A stretch of DNA of 64,000 nt, from contig JASBSS010000022.1 of the NCBI GenBank assembly GCA_030148805.1, positions 62,001-126,000 of the forward strand, written 5' to 3'. Position 1 is the first letter of the stretch. Each line of letters begins with the position of its first letter. The position numbers were made by a program, and so were the translations under genes. Below are positions 1 through 8,668 of this stretch, piece by piece. This DNA is from Thiogranum sp. (lineage in GTDB: Bacteria; Pseudomonadota; Gammaproteobacteria; DSM-19610). The notes beneath the pieces were generated by a model. That model saw only the letters and a program-made list of their open reading frames with translations. It was not told the origin of the DNA and did not search any database.

Positions 1-22
1 GAATATGTTTTTTTATTCATAA

Positions 23-46
23 GGCTTCTGGAATCTTCCAGAGGCC
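23..46. other. Inverted repeat (hairpin) near the window start
   Basis: Positions 23-33 pair with 36-46 (11 bp with one G-T wobble). No T-run follows on either strand in the orientation an intrinsic terminator would need. It could be the end of a preceding transcription unit or a processing site. No gene is visible in 1-316; this hairpin and the AT-rich stretch at about 210-240 are the only structures seen there. Confidence 0.4.
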
Positions 47-191
47 CTGCGTCCGTGCCCTCCCTGCTGTCTCCGAGGCTGACCCTCCCGGGAGACGGAG
101 TGCACCGCCTCCACCGGTGTGGGATTTCTTCTCCCCGATCGCCGTGTCCAGGTCGCCCAGGTGGCCTCCCCGCCGCGTTGTGTTAAACCCC

Positions 192-240
192 TTCGACGGC
201 GAGTTGCAAATCCATAATTTTATACTTTAATGGTACTTAT
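192..240 (+). promoter_or_regulatory. Probable promoter region of aprMBA
   Basis: An AT-rich island at 210-240 in GC-rich surroundings holds CATAAT (213-218) and TATACT (221-226) as -10 candidates. TTCGAC at 192-197 is a weak -35 fifteen bases before the first. A strong ribosome binding site, GGAGGAG at 301-307, precedes the aprM ATG at 317. The exact promoter hexamers are uncertain. Confidence 0.35.
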
Positions 241-316
241 GGCGCGTTAGCGTGCTGCCTCGCAAACGGCTCCAGGCAACAACAAACCGGACTGTCTGAA
301 GGAGGAGTTCAGATAC

Positions 317-1111
317 ATGATCACCCATAACCCCATTTCCGATGTTTCCGATTTCATCTCGCCGCTGGCGATGCAGTGGTACGTCGTGGCCATGTTCGTC
401 CTTGTGGTGGGCGGAACCATCATCGATACCATCCATAAGAAAAGCGCCAAATATTTCTTTGAAAATGCCAGACGTTCCCGCGAGGCGCGCGAACGCCAGC
501 TCGGCGGCGGGGAGAAAATCTCGATTGCCGTCAAGACGGTGGCTGAGGATGTACTGGCTTCCGGCGAGTTCTGCAATCCGCGGCGCCGGATCGCCCATCT
601 GCTCACGATGTACGGGTTCATCATTTTTGTCGTCACCACCGTGATCCTGGTGTTCGGCTATCCCACCCCCGCCACCCCCACGCCGGGTTATCTACCCTTG
701 CTGTGGCATCTGGGCGCCTTGATGATCTGCATCGGCGGGTATTGGTTCTGGTTCGGTATCCGCGTCGACGTCGCCGCCGAGGGTAACCCCTGGTATCGCG
801 TGGTGCGCGCCGATCTGTTCGTGCTCTCGTTGTTGGCGACGGCGACTTTCGCCCTCATCTGGTCGTTCCTGCAGTGGAGCGGCGCCGGCGGCTGGGCCAC
901 GCTGTTCTTCTGGCTATTCGTGCTGGCCAGCACGGTGCTGTTCGGCGGCGTGCTCTGGTCGAAGTTCGCGCATATGTTCTTCAAGCCCGCGGCGGCCTAT
1001 CAGCGGCGTATCGCCGAGGCCGACGGTTCGATGGACAACCTGCCGCCGCCGGCCGACAAGCCGGAGAAGTTCGGTCTGGGCATCGCCCGCGAGCTGCCGC
1101 GGCACTATTAG
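317..1111 (+). CDS. aprM: AprM, membrane anchor of adenylylsulfate (APS) reductase
   Basis: A 264-residue integral membrane protein with about five hydrophobic segments (near residues 20-40, 90-115, 135-152, 172-195 and 200-222), directly upstream of aprB and aprA. In sulfur oxidisers AprM is thought to dock the soluble AprBA complex to the cytoplasmic membrane and pass electrons from sulfite oxidation to APS into the quinone pool, replacing the QmoABC complex of sulfate reducers. No qmo genes are in the window. A perfect ribosome binding site lies 9 bp before the ATG. The identification rests on topology plus the aprMBA order; the electron path is family knowledge, not visible in the sequence. 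Confidence 0.88.
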   Translation: MITHNPISDVSDFISPLAMQWYVVAMFVLVVGGTIIDTIHKKSAKYFFENARRSREARERQLGGGEKISIAVKTVAEDVLASGEFCNPRRRIAHLLTMYGFIIFVVTTVILVFGYPTPATPTPGYLPLLWHLGALMICIGGYWFWFGIRVDVAAEGNPWYRVVRADLFVLSLLATATFALIWSFLQWSGAGGWATLFFWLFVLASTVLFGGVLWSKFAHMFFKPAAAYQRRIAEADGSMDNLPPPADKPEKFGLGIARELPRHY

Positions 1112-1173
1112 TGCGATAAGTATTCGTTTTCGATTCGAGCTACCGGTCACCGGTCCCAACTACGGAGGAAGAC

Positions 1174-1644
1174 ATGCCGACTTTTGTGTACATGACTCGC
1201 TGTGATGGCTGTGGACATTGCGTGGATATCTGTCCATCCGACATCATGCACATCGATCCGACTTATCGCCGTGCCCTGAATATCGAACCCAACATGTGCT
1301 GGGAGTGCTACTCCTGTGTCAAGGCCTGCCCGCAGAACGCCATCGACTGCCGCGGCTATGCCGATTTCGCTCCGCTCGGGCACAGCGTGCGGGTGCGCCG
1401 GGAAGAAGAGAAGGGCACCATCTCGTGGCGGATCAAATTCCGTGACGGGCGGGTGAAGGACTTCGTCTCGCCCATCACCACCCAGCCCTGGGGCGAGAAG
1501 ATCCCCCGTCTGGCCGATCTGCCGGTGCCGGATGAGGCCGAACTGAACTCGCAGCTATTGTGCTTCGAGCCGGATGCGCTCAACGTCGATACCGGTCTGC
1601 CGCAGATTTCGAAAGACAAGTTCAAGCAGGGGGTCTACTACTGA
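1174..1644 (+). CDS. aprB: Adenylylsulfate reductase beta subunit (AprB)
   Basis: A 156-residue ferredoxin-like subunit that carries electrons between the AprA flavin and the membrane partner. Two [4Fe-4S] motifs are visible: C10-x2-C13-x2-C16-x3-C20 and C42-x2-C45-x2-C48-x3-C52, followed by the long C-terminal extension that wraps AprA in known structures. The start follows TACGGAGGAAGAC, a strong ribosome binding site. Its stop overlaps the aprA start by one base (TGATG), which suggests translational coupling. It works in the cytoplasm in dissimilatory sulfur metabolism; with AprM present, the oxidative direction (sulfite + AMP to APS) is expected. Confidence 0.96.
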   Translation: MPTFVYMTRCDGCGHCVDICPSDIMHIDPTYRRALNIEPNMCWECYSCVKACPQNAIDCRGYADFAPLGHSVRVRREEEKGTISWRIKFRDGRVKDFVSPITTQPWGEKIPRLADLPVPDEAELNSQLLCFEPDALNVDTGLPQISKDKFKQGVYY

Positions 1645-3476
1645 TGAGCTTCAAAACCGTTTACGAAGACTGCGATATCCTGGTGGTCGGCGGCGGCATG
1701 GGCGGCACCGGCGCGGCCTACGAGGCCCGCTACTGGGCGCGCGACATGAAAATCGTCATTGCCGAGAAGGCTAATATCGACCGCAGCGGCGCGGTGGCCC
1801 AGGGTCTGTACGCGATCAACTGCTACATGGGCATGCAGTGGAACGAGAACCAGCCCGAGGACCACGTGCGTTACGCCCGCAATGACCTGATGGGCATGGT
1901 GCGCGAGGATCTGGCCTACGACATGGCCCGCCACGTCGACTCGGCGGTGCACAAGTTCGAGGAATGGGGCCTGCCGCTGATGCGCGATCCGAAGACCGGC
2001 CGCTATCAGCGCGAAGGCAAATGGCAGATCATGATCCACGGCGAGAGCTACAAGCCGATCGTCGCCGAGGCGGCGCGCAAGTCCGCCGACAAGATCTACA
2101 ACCGCATCATGGTCACCCACCTGTTGATGGACGAGAACCACCCCAACCGGGTCGGCGGCGCCATCGGTTTCAACGTGCGCACCGGCGATCTGCACGTGTT
2201 CAAGGCCAAGGCGGTGATTGTCGGCGCCGGCGGCGCCTCGCATATCTTCAAACCGCGCTCGGTCGGCGAGGGCATGGGGCGCACCTGGTACGCGCCCTGG
2301 AGCAGCGCCTCGGCATACGCCCTGCCGATCATGGCCGGGGCGAAGATGACGCAAATGGAAAACCGGATCGTGCTGTGCCGCTTCAAGGACGGCTATGGCC
2401 CGGTCGGTGCCTATTTCCTGCACCTGAAGACCTACACCCAGAATGCCTATGGCGAGGAGTACGAATCGAAATGGTACGATCACACCAAGGCCATGGTGGG
2501 TGAGTACATCGACCATCACCCGACGCCCACCTGCCTGCGCAATCACGCGTTCCTGCAAGAGGTGGCCGCCGGCCGGGGGCCGATCCACATGGTCACCAAG
2601 GAGGCGTTCCAGGATCCCCACAAGGAGACCGTGGGTTGGGAGAATTTCCTCGGCATGACCGTCGGTCAGGCGGTGGTGTGGGCTTCGCAGGATATCGATC
2701 CCAAGTACATCAATCCGGAACTGACCACCTCCGAGCCCTACGTGATGGGTTCGCATGCGACCTGTTCCGGGGCCTGGGCCAGCGGCCCCGAGGATCTGTC
2801 GCCCTCGGAGTATTTCTGGGGTTACAACCGCATGATGACCGTCGAGGGGTTGTTCGGTGCCGGCGACGCGCTGGGCGGGACCGCGCACGCGTTTTCCTCG
2901 GGCTCGTTCACCGAAGGTCGCCTGGCCGCCAAGGCTGCGGTGAAGTACATCCGCGATCACGCCAAGGACGAAGTCAAGATCTCCGACAAGCAGATCGAGG
3001 ACCTCAGGCAGGCGATCTACCAGCCCCTGGAGAACTACCGTGTGGGGCGCAACGAGATCGTCGCCGGGACGGTGTCGCCGAGCTATATCCTGCCGTTGCA
3101 CGGCTTACAGCGGCTGGAGAAGATCATGGACGAATACGTCGGCGGCATCGGGGTCAATTACATGACCAATGAACCGTTGCTGAAGTTCGGCTTGGAGAAG
3201 CTGCGCATCCTGCAGGAGGACCTGGAGCACATCGGTGCCGAGGATCTGCACCAGTTGCAGCGCGCCTGGGAGCTCAAGCACCGGGCGATCGCCTCCGAAT
3301 GCGTGACCCAGCACACCCTGTTTCGCAAGGAAACGCGCTGGCCGGGTTATTACTACCGGGGTGACTATCTCAAGCTTGACGATGAGAACTGGCATGCATT
3401 GACCGTATCGCGGCGTGACCCCGTCTCGGGCGAATGGGAAATGGAAAAGATGCCGGTCTATCACATCGTCGACTGA
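1644..3476 (+). CDS. aprA: Adenylylsulfate reductase alpha subunit (AprA)
   Basis: The 610-residue catalytic flavoprotein that interconverts APS with sulfite and AMP. The N terminus has the FAD-binding GGGMGGTG loop at residues 16-23, and the length fits AprA (about 600-660). The ATG at 1644 was chosen over an in-frame start 84 bases upstream because it gives the conserved N terminus (MSFKTVYEDCDILVVGG) and overlaps the aprB stop. A GC-rich hairpin (3489-3506, stem GGGCGG) follows the gene but has no T-run. AprA phylogeny would place the organism among sulfur-oxidiser lineages. Confidence 0.97.
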   Translation: MSFKTVYEDCDILVVGGGMGGTGAAYEARYWARDMKIVIAEKANIDRSGAVAQGLYAINCYMGMQWNENQPEDHVRYARNDLMGMVREDLAYDMARHVDSAVHKFEEWGLPLMRDPKTGRYQREGKWQIMIHGESYKPIVAEAARKSADKIYNRIMVTHLLMDENHPNRVGGAIGFNVRTGDLHVFKAKAVIVGAGGASHIFKPRSVGEGMGRTWYAPWSSASAYALPIMAGAKMTQMENRIVLCRFKDGYGPVGAYFLHLKTYTQNAYGEEYESKWYDHTKAMVGEYIDHHPTPTCLRNHAFLQEVAAGRGPIHMVTKEAFQDPHKETVGWENFLGMTVGQAVVWASQDIDPKYINPELTTSEPYVMGSHATCSGAWASGPEDLSPSEYFWGYNRMMTVEGLFGAGDALGGTAHAFSSGSFTEGRLAAKAAVKYIRDHAKDEVKISDKQIEDLRQAIYQPLENYRVGRNEIVAGTVSPSYILPLHGLQRLEKIMDEYVGGIGVNYMTNEPLLKFGLEKLRILQEDLEHIGAEDLHQLQRAWELKHRAIASECVTQHTLFRKETRWPGYYYRGDYLKLDDENWHALTVSRRDPVSGEWEMEKMPVYHIVD

Positions 3477-3658
3477 GGCGGCCAGGCGGGGCGGAGGGAG
3501 CCGCCCTGTCGACTTTCCTCCTCACACTCGACCAACCGCGGGCGACCGTTCAACGCTGTTGTCCCTGATGGAGTGTCAGGGGGCTCGGCCGTTCCCGGCG
3601 AGGTGCGGTGCCAACGGGGTGTGGTGAAAATCCAGAGTCAATCCACGAGGTGAACGAC

Positions 3659-5224
3659 ATGGGCAGTGCGGTGGCCGATTCCGCAGAAGAGACAGCGCCC
3701 GGGCGCGGGGATAACGGTGTGTACGCCGCCGAGCTGAAGGCGGCCAGCTTGAGTCTGTCGGTCGATGAAACCGTGCTCGCGCGTCTGCTCGCGCCCCTCG
3801 GTCCGCGCGCGGTGGCGCCGCGGCAGGTTTCGCGACTGCTGGCCAAGGCCTGGGCGCGTTTACGGGCCCTGGACGGCGTCCGCCAGGAGTTGGCCGCGCT
3901 TGCCGGCGACGACAGCGGCCTGCTGCAGCGCATCGAGTGGCTGTTCGAGCCCCTGTGCGAGGGCGAGGGTTTTTCGCTTGAAGTCTCTGATCAACGGTGC
4001 CAACAGTGGTATCGACAGGCTGTCGAGGGCGGGCTTCGGGGCGAACTGGGAGCCCACCTGTTGGGCTTGCAGGCCCAACTCGCCGCCCTCGGACAGGACT
4101 ATCGCCGCGCGGCGGAATGTTTTGCCCAGGCGGCTGCCGTCGCCCCGCTGGGCGTGGCGCAGCGGTGGCGCTTCCAGCTCAGCCGTGCGGTGGCTTTGGA
4201 GGAATCGGGGCGGGTATTCGGCGATGCCGCGGCGTTGGAAGAGGCGATCGAACTCTATCGAGCCGAGGGGTTGCCGCTGGCGCCGGAGGCCGACAGACCG
4301 CGCGACTGGGCGCTGACTCAGCATCGTCTTGGCGCGGCGCTGGCCTGCCTGGGTCAGGGGCAACGCGGGACCCGGTCGCTGGAGGAGTCGATTCAGGCGT
4401 TCGAGCGGGCCCTCGCCGGGCGATCGCGCCAAGCCGATCCCCTGGCCTGGGCGGAAACGCAGCAGGGGTTGGGAGAGGCGCTGGGGATGCTGGCGCAGCG
4501 CCACGCCGATACCGATATGCTGGAACAGGCGATCGCGGCGTTCGAGGCGGCCCTGGAGGAGCGCAGCCGCGAGCGCTCGCCGCAGGACTGGGCCGATAGC
4601 CAGTACAGTCTCGCCACCGCGCTTCTGACCCTGGGCCAGCGTAACAAGGACAAGACGCTGTTGGGTCGGGCGGCGGACGCTTATAAGAATGCGCTGCTGG
4701 TGTGGCGGCGCGACCTGACGCCGCTGGCATGGGCCGACACCATGCATTGTCTGGGCACGGCGTTGCGGCTGTTGGGTGAATTGCGCAAAGGCCCGCGCAC
4801 GCTGGAACAGTCGGTGGCGGCCTACCAAAGTGCGTTGGCCGAAAGAACGCGCCAGCGGGTACCGCGGGACTGGGCGATGACGCACAACAGCCTCGGCGCG
4901 GCGCTGCACAAGCTCGGTGAGCGCCAGCAGGACGCAGCGGTGCTCACGGATGCCATGACAGCCTACGAGAACGCGCTCGAGGAATGTTGCCGCGAGCGCG
5001 AACCCTTGACCTGGGCGATGACCCTGGCGAATCTGGCGGCGGCGAAAAAAGCCCGGGCGCAGTTGTGCGGCGAAGTCGCTCTGGTACGTTCGGCGTTGCA
5101 GGATTTCGCTGCCGTGGGAGAGGTTTTTCGCGCCGCCAGCCATGCCCAGTATTACGAACTGGTGATCGAGCAGATAGCCAAATTGCGGGAACTGGAAGGG
5201 CGGCTCCCTGGCGCTGGCACATGA
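3659..5224 (+). CDS. Tetratricopeptide-like repeat protein with exact 47-residue units
   Basis: A 521-residue protein without signal peptide or membrane segment. From residue 214 it contains five consecutive units of exactly 47 residues (214-260, 261-307, 308-354, 355-401, 402-448) and a partial sixth. Each starts P-x-x-W-A-x-T/S and contains L-G-x-A-L and a later A-x-x-A-Y/F-x-x-A-L helix, so each unit is a long-form TPR. Residues 1-210 are helical and less repetitive. Such arrays are protein-binding scaffolds; no catalytic domain (CHAT, NACHT, kinase) is attached. The ATG at 3659 follows CACGAGGTGAACG; an upstream in-frame start at 3608 is less likely. It lies 182 bp after aprA, so a functional link to sulfur oxidation is only positional. 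Confidence 0.85.
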   Translation: MGSAVADSAEETAPGRGDNGVYAAELKAASLSLSVDETVLARLLAPLGPRAVAPRQVSRLLAKAWARLRALDGVRQELAALAGDDSGLLQRIEWLFEPLCEGEGFSLEVSDQRCQQWYRQAVEGGLRGELGAHLLGLQAQLAALGQDYRRAAECFAQAAAVAPLGVAQRWRFQLSRAVALEESGRVFGDAAALEEAIELYRAEGLPLAPEADRPRDWALTQHRLGAALACLGQGQRGTRSLEESIQAFERALAGRSRQADPLAWAETQQGLGEALGMLAQRHADTDMLEQAIAAFEAALEERSRERSPQDWADSQYSLATALLTLGQRNKDKTLLGRAADAYKNALLVWRRDLTPLAWADTMHCLGTALRLLGELRKGPRTLEQSVAAYQSALAERTRQRVPRDWAMTHNSLGAALHKLGERQQDAAVLTDAMTAYENALEECCREREPLTWAMTLANLAAAKKARAQLCGEVALVRSALQDFAAVGEVFRAASHAQYYELVIEQIAKLRELEGRLPGAGT

Positions 5225-5296
5225 ACGCCCTGCAGGTCTGGGGGCGGTCTTGCGCGCCCGGGGATGTCCGGCGGGCCGTTCCCGCCAGGCACAAAG

Positions 5297-6334
5297 TCAG
5301 GGTCTTCTTCCCAATAGTGGCGTTCGTATATAAGGCAGTCCGCCGACGGCCTTGTCGAACAAGATAGGCAGTATCAGGCCGGCGATGATGATCAACACAA
5401 ACCAAAGCGCCTGATAGTGCGTGTATACCAGAAGATCGTCGAACAAGCGATGCGCCTCGAAGGCCAAACCATGATAGAGGTAGATGACGTAACTATGCTT
5501 GCCCACCGCCACCAGCGGTTGCCAGACCCAGTTGATCGACAATAGCGCGATCGGGCCCAGCGCGCCCACGGCCAGATAATGGGGCCACTTGCGGAACGAC
5601 ACATCGCCGAACTTCCACAGCAGGTGCAGCGTCATTCCCAGGATAAAGAAAAGCCACACGGCTTTTATCAGCCGCGGATCGGACAACTCAGCCTGAAAGC
5701 GTTTGATCCCGACGCCGACAAAAAAGAACACCATGATGGTCGGAACTTTCATCAGGCTCCAGAATTCCCAATGGATCGGCGCGAACTGCAATAGCGCGGT
5801 CAACACTACCCAGAACGACCATTGCTTGAGCGTGCGCATCCAGCCCAGAAGATCGATGATGGCCACGCAGAGAAAGATCAGCAGCAGTGCCTGCAGGAAC
5901 CACAGGTGTCCCAGGCGGAAGAACCACAGGATCCAGAAGTCTTCCGGCATGACCGGTATCGGCTCGGCGCCGCGGATGACCGGGTATTCGTTATTGGAGA
6001 AAAGAAACTGGAAATAAGTCAGCGTGGAGAGAAAAAACAGCGGCAGAAGAATGCGGCGGAACTTGCCGCTGGCAAAGCGCTGTATCTGTCCCGGCGCCGC
6101 CGGCCGGACCGCGTAAACCCAGCCCGACAATACCGTGAACAGCGGCATGCGTAGCGGCTGCAGGATGCCCTTTATGGCTTCGACAAACTCATAGCTCCAG
6201 TGAAGCTCCACACCTTGCTGCTCGGCGATGCCCGCCAACCAAAGCGTGGCGTGGCCCCAGAGCACCGCGATGATCGCAAAGCCGCGTAGCGTTTCAATCC
6301 GCAAATCGCCCGATTTGCTGGCAGGGGTTTTCAT
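5297..6334 (-). CDS. Acyltransferase family 3 membrane protein
   Basis: A 345-residue polytopic membrane protein of the acyltransferase-3 family. The N terminus has the family signature (RIETLRGFAIIAVLWGHA, residues 12-29), with the conserved R, then G and H, expected of the acyl-transfer site. About ten hydrophobic segments follow, one with a PLFTVLSGW motif. Members O-acetylate or succinylate surface polysaccharides or lipids; the substrate here cannot be read. It is convergent with the TPR gene (72 bp between stops). No clear ribosome binding site precedes the ATG. A perfect CRP-type palindrome lies 68 bp upstream. Confidence 0.85.
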   Translation of the reverse strand: MKTPASKSGDLRIETLRGFAIIAVLWGHATLWLAGIAEQQGVELHWSYEFVEAIKGILQPLRMPLFTVLSGWVYAVRPAAPGQIQRFASGKFRRILLPLFFLSTLTYFQFLFSNNEYPVIRGAEPIPVMPEDFWILWFFRLGHLWFLQALLLIFLCVAIIDLLGWMRTLKQWSFWVVLTALLQFAPIHWEFWSLMKVPTIMVFFFVGVGIKRFQAELSDPRLIKAVWLFFILGMTLHLLWKFGDVSFRKWPHYLAVGALGPIALLSINWVWQPLVAVGKHSYVIYLYHGLAFEAHRLFDDLLVYTHYQALWFVLIIIAGLILPILFDKAVGGLPYIRTPLLGRRP

Positions 6335-6401
6335 TCGTTGTTGTTGGCCGCTGGTTCGAGCTGCGCATCTTAGCAGATGGTGGCCTGGGAGGCGCGGTTT
6401 C

Positions 6402-6417
6402 TGTGATCTGATTCACA
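6402..6417. promoter_or_regulatory. Perfect CRP/Vfr-type operator TGTGA-N6-TCACA
   Basis: TGTGATCTGATTCACA fits both half-sites of the E. coli CRP consensus without mismatch. It sits in the 296-bp divergent region between the acyltransferase (start 6334, minus strand) and the lipoprotein (start 6631, plus strand): 68 bp from the former and 214 bp from the latter. Distance favours the acyltransferase promoter. Whether the host has a cAMP-binding CRP/Vfr is not visible here. Confidence 0.65.
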
Positions 6418-6630
6418 TCTTTGTGTAGGAGGGGCTCACATAATCGGCTTTCGGGACCGGGGTGGCCGCCATCGGTCGTCAGGAGACGGGGGGCGTGGTC
6501 TTGGCCGGGGTTGCGGCTAAGAACTGCTGGCAAGAGGGGGTGGCGCTGTCACATGAAGTTCATATTTCTGCACTAAAGCTGAGGATATGTCGGTCGTCAA
6601 AGTGAAGGATATTTTTCGGGAGATTTCCAA

Positions 6631-7653
6631 ATGCGAGAGATAAGGACAATAGCTAGTCAGGTCATGGGAATGTTGGTGATAGCCCTCGGCACGGTGGTGC
6701 TGGCGGCTTGCGGCGGCGGTGGCAGCGGGGGTTCCGGCAGCGCCTCTCTTTCCGGCGTCGCCGCCACCGGTGCGGCGGTCGACGGCATGGTGTATGTGAT
6801 CGACAGTACCGGCGCCCAGGCCAGCGCCGCTGTCAACCCGGACGGAAGTTTCACCCTTGCGCTGGGAGGCATGACACCCCCTTATCTGTTGAAGGCCGTG
6901 CCCAACGGTGGCGGCGCCACGCTCTATTCCTTCGCCTCCAAGGCCAATACCGCTGTGAACGTCACGCCGCTGACCAGCCTGGCGGTCTTCCTCGCCGCCA
7001 ATACCGACCTCGGTGCCCTGTATGACAGTTGGTCGACGAACAGTGGTGTACTGACGGATACCTCGATCGAAAGCGAACAGAAGGTCATCAACGCCAACCT
7101 GTCGGGTTTGTATGCCAGTCACAGCGTCGATGCCACCTATTATGACTTCATGAAGGCATCGTTCAACACCGACGGTACCGGTATCGACGGCGTGCTCGAT
7201 GCGCTCAACGTGGCCATCGATTTCGGTGCCAGCAATTTCAGCGTGGATGTCAATGGCTCGCCCACGACCTGGGACGCGGCGATCAGCACCGCCAATATCA
7301 ATATCGGTGATTTCTCCATTTCCGACAGCAGCAGCTGGCAGCTCACGATCACCGACGCGGCCAACAATATCAATATCAGTCAGGTGGTGAGCGGCATCAA
7401 TGTCCCCAATGATCTGGATGAGGTGGAACTGGCCAGCGAAGACGAGGTCGGCGGCACTTTCTCCGCCCAGGGACTGCAGATCACCGTGACGCTTTCCGAT
7501 TTGACCTATCAGGTTTCCGGTAGCGGCGAGATCGGCACCGTCATCAGCGGCACGCTCCGGGGCACGGTGCGCGTCACCGGCAGCAACAATGGCCAGCCTA
7601 TCGACGAAACCGCCAATCTCAACACGCAGTTCAGCTGGCAGAGACTGTCTTGA
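6631..7653 (+). CDS. Putative outer-membrane lipoprotein, unknown function
   Basis: A 340-residue secreted protein with a type II signal peptide: hydrophobic residues 12-25 and lipobox L24-A-A-C27, followed by glycines, so outer-membrane sorting is likely (no Asp at +2). The mature part starts with a glycine/serine linker, then a beta-rich region (about 35-110) like the carboxypeptidase-regulatory or transthyretin-like folds of surface lipoproteins. The rest is rich in Thr, Ser, Asn and Asp. No enzyme motif was recognised. GGGAGAT precedes the start. A strong intrinsic terminator follows at 7753-7790, so it is probably monocistronic. Confidence 0.75.
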   Translation: MREIRTIASQVMGMLVIALGTVVLAACGGGGSGGSGSASLSGVAATGAAVDGMVYVIDSTGAQASAAVNPDGSFTLALGGMTPPYLLKAVPNGGGATLYSFASKANTAVNVTPLTSLAVFLAANTDLGALYDSWSTNSGVLTDTSIESEQKVINANLSGLYASHSVDATYYDFMKASFNTDGTGIDGVLDALNVAIDFGASNFSVDVNGSPTTWDAAISTANINIGDFSISDSSSWQLTITDAANNINISQVVSGINVPNDLDEVELASEDEVGGTFSAQGLQITVTLSDLTYQVSGSGEIGTVISGTLRGTVRVTGSNNGQPIDETANLNTQFSWQRLS

Positions 7654-7752
7654 GGGCGCAGACCTAAACGGCTGCAACCGCTAGCGCGGATAAAGAAGGC
7701 CAGGAATGGCTTGAGGCGCGAGGCCAGTATTGTTGCAACAGCTCGCGCGGCC

Positions 7753-7790
7753 AAAAAGGGGGTGGCATCAGCCACCCCCTTTTTCTTTTC
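7753..7790 (+). terminator. Intrinsic terminator after the lipoprotein gene
   Basis: The stem GGGGGTGGC (7758-7766) pairs with GCCACCCCC (7771-7779) around an ATCA loop, flanked by A5 and followed by TTTTTCTTTT. It is about 100 bp after the lipoprotein stop. The rest of the 379-bp gap (7791-7997) holds no gene I can support. Confidence 0.93.
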
Positions 7791-7995
7791 CCTGTTTAGC
7801 GTAGGTTTGTGGCCGTCCGGCTGTTGGGGGTGGCTTGCAGGCATGGCGTTTTCGGCGGCACTGCGGCGCGCGCTCCCGGGCTCGAGGAACAGGGGGGTCT
7901 TTCCTCCGGGGGGCATTGGTCAGGAAATCCAGCGACTTGCTTGTTTGCGGGGGATGAGGCTTGCAGCGCTCTTCGATAGCTGTATAGAATATCAG

Positions 7996-8015
7996 TACTG
8001 TATGTAAATACAGTT
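7996..8015. promoter_or_regulatory. LexA operator (SOS box) of imuA-imuB-dnaE2
   Basis: CTGTATGTAAATACAG (7998-8013) is a full CTG-N10-CAG SOS box with an AT-rich core and TA/TT flanks, matching the gammaproteobacterial LexA consensus. It lies 20 bp upstream of the imuA ATG at 8033, placing it over the promoter or start of transcription. It predicts DNA-damage induction of the whole cassette. Confidence 0.93.
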
Positions 8016-8032
8016 ATTCGAACCGGACAGCC

Positions 8033-8668
8033 ATGACGCTAGAAGACCTGATGCAACGTGCCGATCTCTGGCGCGGGGGGGAGGCTCCGCCGCCGTCCGG
8101 GCTGGCTTGCGGTTACCCCGGGCTCGACAGGCTGCTTAACGGGGGTTGGCCGCAGGGGGCGCTGGTCGAGATTCTCACTGAGCACCGCGGCATCGGCGAA
8201 TTGCGCTTGCTGTTGCCGGCGCTGGCCGGTATCACCCAGTCGGATCGTTGGCTGGCCCTGGTGGCGCCGCCCTATATTCCGTATGCGCCGGCGTTGGCGC
8301 GTGCCGGGGTCCGGCTGGAGCGGGTCTTGCAGATCCACCCGGGCTCGCAAAAAGACCGGCTGTGGGCGCTGGAGCAGACCCTGCGCAGTGGCAGTTGCGG
8401 CGCCGTGCTGGCCTGGTTGCAGGAAGCCGATGCCCACGGTCTGCGGCGCTTGCAGTTGGCCGCCGAGGCGGGGGACAGCGTGGGCTTCCTGTTTCGCCAC
8501 ACCCGGGTTGCGCGGCAAGGCTCGCCGGCCGCGGTGCGGCTGCGGCTGACGCCCGCCCGGTCTGGCAGCCGGCTGGGGATCGAAGTGCTCAAGCGGCGGG
8601 GTGGTTGGCCGCGTGCGCCGCTCGAGCTGGAGGTGGAGCATGCTCTGGCTCTGTCTGGATTTTCCTGA
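8033..8668 (+). CDS. imuA: ImuA, translesion-synthesis accessory protein (RecA/SulA-like)
   Basis: A 211-residue RecA-fold-like protein, first gene of an imuA-imuB-dnaE2 cassette. The region G-Y-P-G-L-D-R-L-L-x-G-G-W-P-x-G (residues 27-42) is typical of the ImuA/SulA-like family, and the canonical Walker A GKT is absent, as expected. ImuA is thought to interact with RecA and the other mutasome components during damage-induced mutagenesis. It is under the LexA box at 7998-8013. Its 3' end overlaps the imuB start by 29 bp. Confidence 0.9.
   Translation: MTLEDLMQRADLWRGGEAPPPSGLACGYPGLDRLLNGGWPQGALVEILTEHRGIGELRLLLPALAGITQSDRWLALVAPPYIPYAPALARAGVRLERVLQIHPGSQKDRLWALEQTLRSGSCGAVLAWLQEADAHGLRRLQLAAEAGDSVGFLFRHTRVARQGSPAAVRLRLTPARSGSRLGIEVLKRRGGWPRAPLELEVEHALALSGFS

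Noticed and set aside
7711-8007. 98-residue plus-strand open frame before imuA
   Set aside because: It reads through a strong terminator and into the SOS box and has no coding features.
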